Source: Bacteroidetes bacterium UBA1952 (GTDB taxonomy: Bacteria > Bacteroidota > Bacteroidia > Chitinophagales > Chitinophagaceae). From it: a DNA stretch of 11,685 nt. The position numbers and the translations under genes were made by a program. The stretch lies in assembly GCA_002336725.1 (NCBI GenBank), contig DDEO01000134.1, forward strand, positions 1-11,685, given 5' to 3'. The notes beneath the pieces are model-generated. The model saw only the letters and a list, made by a program, of their open reading frames with translations, was not told the DNA's origin and did no database searches. Below are positions 1 to 4,963 of this stretch, in pieces (positions within the stretch are counted from its first letter, which is position 1; each line of letters starts with the position of its first letter).

Positions 1-32
1 CGCTCCAACCTTGACCTGTCAGGTCTTTTAAT
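1..32. repeat. 32-bp intergenic repeat, copy 1 (GACCTGTCAGGTC family), cut by window edge
   Basis: This stretch matches 2478-2509 at 31 of 32 positions; the one difference is at position 8 (A here, G there). Its core GACCTGTCAGGTC is a palindrome around a central T. It lies directly 3' of the minus-strand gene that stops at 34-36. Read on the minus strand, the repeat adds a second stop in frame, giving TAG CAT TAA. The second copy is half of a longer inverted repeat, so this copy probably continues left of the window. It may act as a 3'-end processing or termination structure, but no T-tract follows the palindrome on the minus strand, so that role is only inferred. Confidence 0.8.
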
Positions 33-33
33 G

Positions 34-1305
34 CTATTTTCGGAAATTAGTCAGCGAGGTTCTTACCGTTTCTTCCGGAAAAAACAGGAAAGGAAAACGG
101 GTTTCGGAGATGATAAAGCCGCTTTCTATATGCGTTGCAAATTGCACATACGGTTTTGGCGTGAAAGACTGCACCAAAGCCTTCGGTATATCTTCTGAAA
201 CCGAAGCGGTTTGCCACTCAAAAAATTCGCTCAGCCGCCCGTGCAGCCGCATAAAAGTCCGGTGGCTGTAATAATCGTTGCAATAGCCGTGGATGATCTG
301 GGACAAAAACCACTTTTCGCCGCGTGGTTCATACCGGATGTCCAGTTGCCCGCTGACCAGTTCGCGACTTAAAGGGCCTGCCGGGCGCACCCAGTTGCTC
401 CTGTGATAATAATCGGCCCCCGGCAGGCGGTGTGCTTTCCGGCTTATGTGTTTAAAAGCAAATGTTTTTGGGTCGATGACAAGGGTTCCGGTTTCGTAGC
501 TTTCCAGGTAAGCGGAATGGGTTGCAAATTTTTGTTCAAAGCCGTGGTCTTCGCTCGACAACTCACTGCTGTATTGAATACGGTATTCGTCGTTTCCGGA
601 AAAACTGCTGTCAAAACGAAACTGGCTGACATCGAAAAGCCGTCCCACGAACGAGCCATTAGACGGAAAATACACCGGGTTTTCTTCAAAAAGTTGTTCC
701 GAAAGTCCTTCGCGGATGTCCACATCGGGGATTTTGGTTTGGGTCATCGCCTGGCCGCCCGATTGAAGAATGGCAAAGAAATGTTGCGCTTCCAAGCCTC
801 TTTTCACCTTTTTGGGCAGGATGGCCGCCGCTACCTGTGCTTCTACCAGGTTCTGAAACTGCGTGCCGCTTTGCTGATATTGCCGGTAGAAACCATAATA
901 TACATAGCTGCTGTCCGGATAATTTAGGGGAATATTTTGGATTGCTTTCTCCACTATTTGCCGGGCCGTCATTCCCTGAATCGTGGCCGTTGTAGGTTTC
1001 ATGCCTTTGGGAATCACCCGCCATTCCAGCAGGCTTGCCGACTGCGGAAAGACCTCAAAGCTGGTGTCTGTGCCAAGTGCTTTCACCCGAATAACGAGCG
1101 ATTCGGTTGCCGTATCTGTGGAGATCCGGAAAGCACCATTGCTGTCGGTTTGCAACGCTACCTGCGGGTTTTCGGAACGAATCATCGCGCCGGAAACAGG
1201 TGCGCCGGTATAGGCGTTGAGCACGATGCCCTGAAGCTCGTTTTGCGCAACTGCCGACCGCAGCCCCGCGAGCAAAATCACCATAACGAAAAAAGAGCGA
1301 AGCAT
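34..1305 (-). CDS. Secreted protein with carboxypeptidase-like regulatory domain
   Basis: A 423-residue protein with a signal peptide at about 1-20 (charged MLR, hydrophobic core, AVA before Gln21), so it is exported. Residues about 24-85 look like a carboxypeptidase-D regulatory-like (transthyretin-fold) domain: LQGIVLNAYTGAPVSGAMI, then the TDSNGAF turn. A conserved-looking stretch follows at about 112-160 (ARQIVEKAIQNIPLNY, then an aromatic YVYYGFYRQ segment). In Bacteroidota proteins of this type the N-terminal domain often precedes either a TonB-dependent receptor or a DUF5686-like region. No TonB plug or barrel signature is visible and the length is too short for a receptor, so it is more likely a periplasmic or outer-membrane-associated protein of unknown role. 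The ATG start is supported by the signal peptide. A perfect 12-bp inverted repeat lies just upstream. The family assignment is from memory of motifs; the exact function is unknown. Confidence 0.85.
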   Translation of the reverse strand: MLRSFFVMVILLAGLRSAVAQNELQGIVLNAYTGAPVSGAMIRSENPQVALQTDSNGAFRISTDTATESLVIRVKALGTDTSFEVFPQSASLLEWRVIPKGMKPTTATIQGMTARQIVEKAIQNIPLNYPDSSYVYYGFYRQYQQSGTQFQNLVEAQVAAAILPKKVKRGLEAQHFFAILQSGGQAMTQTKIPDVDIREGLSEQLFEENPVYFPSNGSFVGRLFDVSQFRFDSSFSGNDEYRIQYSSELSSEDHGFEQKFATHSAYLESYETGTLVIDPKTFAFKHISRKAHRLPGADYYHRSNWVRPAGPLSRELVSGQLDIRYEPRGEKWFLSQIIHGYCNDYYSHRTFMRLHGRLSEFFEWQTASVSEDIPKALVQSFTPKPYVQFATHIESGFIISETRFPFLFFPEETVRTSLTNFRK

Positions 1306-1320
1306 AAAGAACGTTTTTTT

Positions 1321-1353
1321 ACATAAAATAAAGTTAGGATTTTTATTTTATGT
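1321..1353. other. Perfect 12-bp AT-rich inverted repeat upstream of the gene at 34-1305
   Basis: ACATAAAATAAA (1321-1332) and TTTATTTTATGT (1342-1353) are perfect reverse complements separated by 9 bases. The near edge is 15 bp before the ATG at 1305, so in the minus-strand transcript it lies either in the leader or across the promoter. Read on the minus strand, TAACTTTA (1336-1329), close to the Bacteroidota -7 consensus TAnnTTTG, lies across the loop and one arm. A dimeric repressor site overlapping the promoter would look like this, but AT-rich intergenic DNA can also give such symmetry by chance. The functional role is inferred. Confidence 0.45.
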
Positions 1354-1382
1354 CTAAAAATTTTTCCTTTCAGAAAGAAATA

Positions 1383-1491
1383 ATACCATTTAGACAGCTA
1401 AATCATGCATCGCGTTAGCCTCACCCCCGGCCCCTCTCCGAAGGAGAGGGGAGCCGAATTGCGGTGTTCATTTTAGCTGTCCATTTGGTAT
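1383..1491. mobile_element. MITE-like or REP-like element with terminal inverted repeats and a GC-rich internal hairpin
   Basis: The left end (1383-1403, starting ATACCA and running to GACAGCTAAAT) and the right end (1470-1491, ending TGGTAT) are imperfect inverted repeats, matching at 17 of the first 20 positions. Inside lies a perfect 9-bp stem, CCCCTCTCC (1431-1439) and GGAGAGGGG (1443-1451), with a 3-base loop. The element carries no coding sequence and is 109 bp long. If the ends are taken as CCA...TGG, it is flanked by TA on both sides, as in elements that duplicate a TA target, but this is not proof. CCTCACCCCCGGCCCCTCTCC-like sequence is, from memory, widely repeated in bacterial intergenic DNA. 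A related end is seen at 2422-2443. Confidence 0.6.
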
Positions 1492-1606
1492 AAGGGCCTC
1501 TTTTCCCGGAAATGCACGGTTGATTTTCATCGTTTTCCAACTGATACCGGACAAAAAAACGCAAAAAAAGCGCCTCCGTAGATAAGGATCCTCCTTTCCC
1601 TTGCCT

Positions 1607-1614
1607 TAATTTTG
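1607..1614 (+). promoter_or_regulatory. Bacteroidota-type -7 box for the gene at 1637
   Basis: TAATTTTG fits the Bacteroidota -7 consensus TAnnTTTG exactly and ends 22 bases before the ATG at 1637. No good TTTG -33 box is seen 19-21 bases upstream, so the call rests on the -7 box and its spacing. Confidence 0.5.
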
Positions 1615-1636
1615 AAGAAGGCTCTCAACATTTTTT

Positions 1637-2275
1637 ATGGAACCCCTTTTCAAAACGTTCCTGGCGCTTCACATTGCCGGCGGGGTCGTTAGTCTGCTGA
1701 CCGGACTGGTTGTCTTATTACAGACAAAGGGCACGGCTCAGCATCGGCGGCTGGGGAGAATATTTTTTGTCTCTCTGACCCTTTCGGCGCTTGTAGCCAT
1801 CCCGATGAGCTTTTTACATCCTAGCTATTTCCTGTTTCTTATAAGTATTTTTACGCTTTATATGCTATTTTCAGGCGTTCGGACGCTGAAAAGAAAAACG
1901 AATCCGGCCCTTGCGGTAGATTGGGCTTTGACAGGTGCCATTACGCTTTTCGGACTTACATTTATGAGCCTTGGCATCTATAATCTATTGAAAGGCAATT
2001 TATTTGGAATTGTTTTTATCATATTCGGTGCTGTGGGTTTGGTTTTTGCCCGTCAGGATCAGCTCATTTTCAAGGGGCGATCCCAGTATAAAAATGCCTT
2101 TTTGGTAACGCATATTCAGCGGCTTACCGGCAGCTATATTGCATCGCTCACCGCTTTTCTGGTGGTCAACAACCGTGTGTTGCCAGGCTTTGTGGCGTGG
2201 CTGCTCCCCACGGCGCTGCTCGTCCCGCTGCTGCTTAAGTGGAGCCGGAAATACGCTGTTCGGATACAGAAATAG
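1637..2275 (+). CDS. DUF2306-like integral membrane protein
   Basis: A 212-residue, strongly hydrophobic protein with about six or seven membrane segments, roughly at 7-28, 42-59, 64-82, 96-115, 120-138, 165-177 and 182-201. The N-terminus (LHIAGGVVSLLTGLVVLLQ, then KGTAQHRRLGRIFF) has the pattern of DUF2306-type proteins: a histidine in the first helix, a G-rich helix, then a K-G-x3-H-R-R-L-G-R loop. Histidines at about 12, 36, 61 and 159 lie in or near membrane segments and might bind a metal or haem, which is inference. No enzyme motif is visible. It seems to be a single-gene unit with its own promoter box, flanked by repeat-rich intergenic DNA on both sides. The ATG is the only good start near the first helix. 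Function unknown; the family call is from motif memory. Confidence 0.85.
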   Translation: MEPLFKTFLALHIAGGVVSLLTGLVVLLQTKGTAQHRRLGRIFFVSLTLSALVAIPMSFLHPSYFLFLISIFTLYMLFSGVRTLKRKTNPALAVDWALTGAITLFGLTFMSLGIYNLLKGNLFGIVFIIFGAVGLVFARQDQLIFKGRSQYKNAFLVTHIQRLTGSYIASLTAFLVVNNRVLPGFVAWLLPTALLVPLLLKWSRKYAVRIQK

Positions 2276-2421
2276 ACGATTAAAGATGCACCGGCTTTGG
2301 GGCATTGTATGGAGTGCGTTGAGATGCATGAATAACACCATTTTGCCGTCTAAACTTTGCATAGTAATTCCGGCTCCGGGCCTTGTGCAGTAAGAATTTT
2401 GGGAGATTCCGACATACAAGA

Positions 2422-2443
2422 TTTAGGTAGCTATTTGGTATTA
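2422..2443. repeat. Solo end related to the terminal repeat of the 1383-1491 element
   Basis: The reverse complement of this 22-bp stretch begins TAATACCA and ends CTAAA. It matches 1381-1402 at 17 of 22 positions. No matching second end with a GC-rich hairpin is visible nearby, so it may be the relic of a deleted element or a conserved part of the repeat cluster that follows at 2449-2509. AT-rich composition makes a chance match possible. Confidence 0.35.
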
Positions 2444-2448
2444 CATCT

Positions 2449-2509
2449 GACCTGACAGGCATCTGCGGCTTCCGCTCCGCTCCAGCCTTGACCTGTCAGG
2501 TCTTTTAAT
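2449..2509. repeat. Intergenic inverted repeat containing copy 2 of the 32-bp repeat
   Basis: GACCTGACAGG (2449-2459) pairs perfectly with CCTGTCAGGTC (2492-2502). Between them GGCT (2467-2470) can pair with AGCC (2484-2487), giving a nested hairpin whose loop contains the tandem CCGCT repeat TCCGCTCCGCTCC. The segment 2478-2509 is the second copy of the repeat at 1-32, with one mismatch. It reaches into the 3' end of rarA, so the rarA stop codon TAA (2507-2505 on the minus strand) is part of the repeat. It could form a stem in the rarA transcript and protect or end it. There is no U-run typical of a rho-independent terminator. Confidence 0.75.
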
Positions 2510-3776
2510 ACCCATATTTCCCATTCCAGCAACGACGCAAATACGCTTTCAATCGCGCTTCGGCCTCGCTGTCGCCGGGTGTGTAGAGAGCGGTTCCGGA
2601 AAGGGCATCCGGCAGGTATTCCTGCACCACAAAATTTCCGGAAAAATCATGCGCATATTGGTAGCCGGAGCCATAGTCCATTTGACGCATCAGGTGGGTG
2701 GGCGCGTTGCGCAGATGCAGCGGCACGGGCAGGTCGCCGGTTTTCTTCACCAGCGCCTCGGCATCGTTGATGGCCTTGTAGGAAGCGTTGCTCTTAGCAG
2801 AGGAAGCCAGATAAGTGGCGCATTGCGAAAGGATAATCCGGCTTTCGGGCCAGCCGATGAGCTGCACCGCCTGAAAGGTTGTGGTGGCCATTAGCAGGGC
2901 GTTGGGGTTGGCGTTGCCGATGTCTTCACTTGCCAGAATCACCATGCGGCGGGCGATAAATTTGGGGTCTTCCCCGCCCGCTATCATCCGCGCCATCCAG
3001 TAGAGCGCGCCGTTGGGGTCGGAGCCGCGCAGGCTTTTGATAAAGGCCGAGATGATGTCGTAGTGCTGCTCGCCGCTTTTGTCGTAGCGGGCGGCTTTGT
3101 GCTGGAGCACTTCGCGCACGTGTTCGTTGGTGAGCACATGTGTATTTTGCGGCATCGCCGAGGCGGCCAATTCCAGTAAATTCAATAAACGTCGTGCATC
3201 GCCGCCGCTGCCCGAAAGCAGGGCATCCCACTCGCCGATTTCAATGTTTTTTTCGCGCAGCCATTCGTCTTTCTCCAAGGCATTTTCCACCAGCTTTTTC
3301 AGGTCGTCTTCCGAGAGACTTTTGAGGGTATAAACCTGACAGCGGCTGAGCAAAGCCGGAATCACTTCAAAGGAAGGGTTTTCGGTGGTAGCGCCAATAA
3401 GCGTGATAATTCCTTTTTCCACCGCGCCGAGCAGCGAATCCTGCTGCGCTTTGTTGAAACGGTGGATTTCGTCAATAAAAACCAGCGCATGGCCCGCAAA
3501 ACGCGCCTGTTCGATGACGGCGCGCACGTCCTTCACGCCGCTATCAATGGCGCTGAGCGTAAAAAAAGGCAGGTCGAGGTTTTGGGCAATGATATGGGCA
3601 AGCGTGGTTTTGCCCACGCCCGGCGGCCCCCAGAAGATAATAGAAGCCGGCTTTTTTTGTTGCAGCAGCGTGTGCAGCACTTTTCCGGGACCGACAAGGT
3701 GTTCCTGACCAATGAAATCGGCTATTTGCCTGGGGCGCAGGCGCTCGGCGAGCGGCGTGGTGGGTGGATTTTGCAC
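2505..3776 (-). CDS. rarA: Replication-associated recombination protein A (RarA/MgsA/WRNIP1 family AAA+ ATPase)
   Basis: RarA is a clamp-loader-related AAA+ ATPase that acts at stalled or damaged replication forks. Counting from the GTG at 3776 (423 residues), the sequence has the family N-terminus PLAERLRP, Walker A GPPGVGKT at about 50-57, Walker B with DEIHRF at about 102-107, sensor 1 GATTENPS at about 128-135, and a putative arginine finger in LLSR at about 142-145. The C-terminal tetramerisation part includes YWMARMIAGGEDPKFIARR and ASEDIGNANP. The length is typical. A longer reading would start at TTG 3800, but that codon lies inside a promoter-like GACCTTTG box and gives a Lys-rich extension with no family support, so GTG is preferred; no ATG exists before Walker A. 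The gene is divergent from the thioredoxin-fold gene, with 43 bp between the starts. Its stop codon lies inside an intergenic repeat. Confidence 0.96.
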   Translation of the reverse strand: MQNPPTTPLAERLRPRQIADFIGQEHLVGPGKVLHTLLQQKKPASIIFWGPPGVGKTTLAHIIAQNLDLPFFTLSAIDSGVKDVRAVIEQARFAGHALVFIDEIHRFNKAQQDSLLGAVEKGIITLIGATTENPSFEVIPALLSRCQVYTLKSLSEDDLKKLVENALEKDEWLREKNIEIGEWDALLSGSGGDARRLLNLLELAASAMPQNTHVLTNEHVREVLQHKAARYDKSGEQHYDIISAFIKSLRGSDPNGALYWMARMIAGGEDPKFIARRMVILASEDIGNANPNALLMATTTFQAVQLIGWPESRIILSQCATYLASSAKSNASYKAINDAEALVKKTGDLPVPLHLRNAPTHLMRQMDYGSGYQYAHDFSGNFVVQEYLPDALSGTALYTPGDSEAEARLKAYLRRCWNGKYGY

Positions 3777-3797
3777 GTTTTTACAACCTCTTTTTTT

Positions 3798-3805
3798 CAA
3801 AGGTC
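3798..3805 (-). promoter_or_regulatory. Possible -7 box for rarA
   Basis: On the minus strand this reads GACCTTTG, one base off TAnnTTTG at a fixed position (G for T). It ends 21 bases before the GTG at 3776, much like the spacing seen for the gene at 1637. A TTTG -33 candidate (3831-3828) lies 22 bases upstream, inside the signal-peptide codons of the divergent gene. The site decides against the TTG start at 3800, which it contains. Confidence 0.35.
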
Positions 3806-3819
3806 GTTACCTTCGGGAG

Positions 3820-4350
3820 ATGATTCGCAAATTCGTCTTCTCCGGTATTTGTCTGCTCACACTGGCTTCTTTTGCCCCACAAAAACAAAAAAAAGGCGCT
3901 TTCATGAAAAGCACCTCTGAAAAGACAGACTATAAAGCCATTGGCGCACCGCTACCCGAGCTGCGCGTGATAAGCCCAAAAGGGACTGTTATTTCCGGAA
4001 AAGACATTGACATTTCCGGAAATTTCTTCCTCATGATGTTCAACCCCACCTGCGGGCATTGCGAAGATGTTACCCGGATGCTGGAGAAAAATCTCGGCCT
4101 GTTCCGCGACAAGCAGATTCTGCTCGTGGCCGGCGCGGCTATGATGCCTTATCTGGAATATTTCAACGCCTCGACAAAGGTGTATGAGTATCCAAAGATT
4201 CAAATTGGTGTGGACAGTTCCGATATCATCAACAAAACGTTTATCTACAATTCGCTGCCGCAGATAAATATTTATGACAAGGAGCGCAGGCTGGTGAAGA
4301 TTTTCACCGGCGAAGTTCCTTTGGACTCGCTGAAGCCCTATATCCGATAG
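3820..4350 (+). CDS. Secreted thioredoxin-fold protein (TlpA/redoxin-like) with CGHC active site
   Basis: A 176-residue protein with a signal peptide at about 1-19 (MIRK, hydrophobic core, ASFA before Pro20), so it acts outside the cytoplasm. The thioredoxin fold starts near residue 40 (IGAPLPELRV) and carries the redox motif CGHC (Cys78, Cys81) in FNPTCGHCEDV. A cis-proline candidate is Pro147 in SLPQINIYD. This fits a thiol-disulfide oxidoreductase of the TlpA/ResA type, which typically reduces disulfides or supports cytochrome maturation; the true substrate is not shown. The ATG at 3820 is chosen because the longer frame from 3712 overlaps rarA and hides the signal peptide. GGGAG sits immediately before this ATG. 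It is divergent from rarA and convergent with the membrane-protein gene that ends 13 bp away. Confidence 0.9.
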   Translation: MIRKFVFSGICLLTLASFAPQKQKKGAFMKSTSEKTDYKAIGAPLPELRVISPKGTVISGKDIDISGNFFLMMFNPTCGHCEDVTRMLEKNLGLFRDKQILLVAGAAMMPYLEYFNASTKVYEYPKIQIGVDSSDIINKTFIYNSLPQINIYDKERRLVKIFTGEVPLDSLKPYIR

Positions 4351-4363
4351 CTGCCGGGCGCTG

Positions 4364-4834
4364 CTATTGCACCTGTGCTTTTACGAAATCGCGCACTTTG
4401 CGAACATAGACAAAGTAGCCGGTTTCGAGCCGTATCCACATAATCAGGAAAACCACCAGCCCGATACCGATAAGCGGCAGCGTGTAGAGGCTGTATTCTT
4501 CCTGCCCGCGCACATAGCCAATAGCTCCGGCAACCATCATAAACAGCGCAAAGAAAGTTACCAGCAGCGGCCCTCCCTGATCGATGCGGCGCATATGGGA
4601 AAAGAGCAGCACATCGGTTTTTTGATCTTTACGGGTCTTGAAATTCACCCGTGTTACCGGAAGCGTTTTTACGGCTTCCACCTCTTCGGCATGGGGCACC
4701 ACCCGCAGTCCGTGGTCGGTATCGACGACTTCAAAGTCCATGCCGTGTACAGAAGTATGGCGGCCCAGAAGTTTTTGGCGGATTGCATCCGCAGGTTGAG
4801 TAGAACTGAATCGGTAGGATCGGTTAAAAAACAT
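4364..4834 (-). CDS. Small two-TM membrane protein of unknown function
   Basis: A 156-residue protein I do not recognise. The first 85 residues are polar and charged, with a possible folded part (GMDFEVVDTDHGLRVVPHAEE) and a basic stretch (NFKTRKDQKTD). Two hydrophobic helices follow at about 88-106 and 115-134, separated by a short charged loop, then a basic tail ending KAQVQ. The likely form is a large N-terminal and a short C-terminal domain on the same side, probably the cytoplasm given the basic residues. It is convergent with the thioredoxin-fold gene and follows the DUF4175-type gene on the same strand after 129 bp, where it appears to have its own promoter. An overlapping reading frame from 4905 gives a different, unstructured protein and is rejected. 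Confidence 0.75.
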   Translation of the reverse strand: MFFNRSYRFSSTQPADAIRQKLLGRHTSVHGMDFEVVDTDHGLRVVPHAEEVEAVKTLPVTRVNFKTRKDQKTDVLLFSHMRRIDQGGPLLVTFFALFMMVAGAIGYVRGQEEYSLYTLPLIGIGLVVFLIMWIRLETGYFVYVRKVRDFVKAQVQ

Positions 4835-4874
4835 GGCGGATATTTTGGGTGAAGCCTGGATTGATTTTCGGGCA

Positions 4875-4906
4875 TTAAAATACGCTGCTCCTTTTCATTT
4901 TGCAAA
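4875..4906 (-). promoter_or_regulatory. Possible promoter for the gene at 4364-4834
   Basis: On the minus strand TTTG (4906-4903) is followed after exactly 20 bases by TATTTTAA (4882-4875), a partial match to the TAnnTTTG -7 box (four of six fixed bases). The -7 box ends 40 bases before the ATG at 4834. The spacing suits Bacteroidota promoters; the -7 match is weak. Confidence 0.35.
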
Positions 4907-4963
4907 CGCCGCTAAATTAATTTTTTACTTTCTTACACAACCGTGTCAATCTGCCCCGGAAAA

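Larger units (their letters stand above)
1306..1636. other. 331-bp divergent intergenic region without a gene
   Basis: No convincing coding sequence lies here. From left to right it holds an AT-rich perfect inverted repeat (1321-1353), a MITE-like element with terminal inverted repeats (1383-1491), and a TAnnTTTG promoter box (1607-1614) ahead of the plus-strand gene at 1637. The remaining 100 bp or so (1492-1606), with runs such as ACAAAAAAAC, shows nothing I can name. The region separates two genes transcribed away from each other, so it should hold promoters for both. Confidence 0.75.

Noticed and set aside
2287..2393. Short plus-strand frame of 35 codons after the DUF2306-like gene
   Set aside because: It has no start context, no recognisable motif and an odd composition; it is likely chance in intergenic DNA.
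3777..3800. TTG start of rarA giving eight more residues
   Set aside because: The TTG is inside a promoter-like GACCTTTG box and the extension has no match to the RarA N-terminus; GTG 3776 fits better.
3712..3819. Upstream start for the thioredoxin-fold gene
   Set aside because: It would overlap rarA by 65 bp and bury the signal peptide that begins at ATG 3820.
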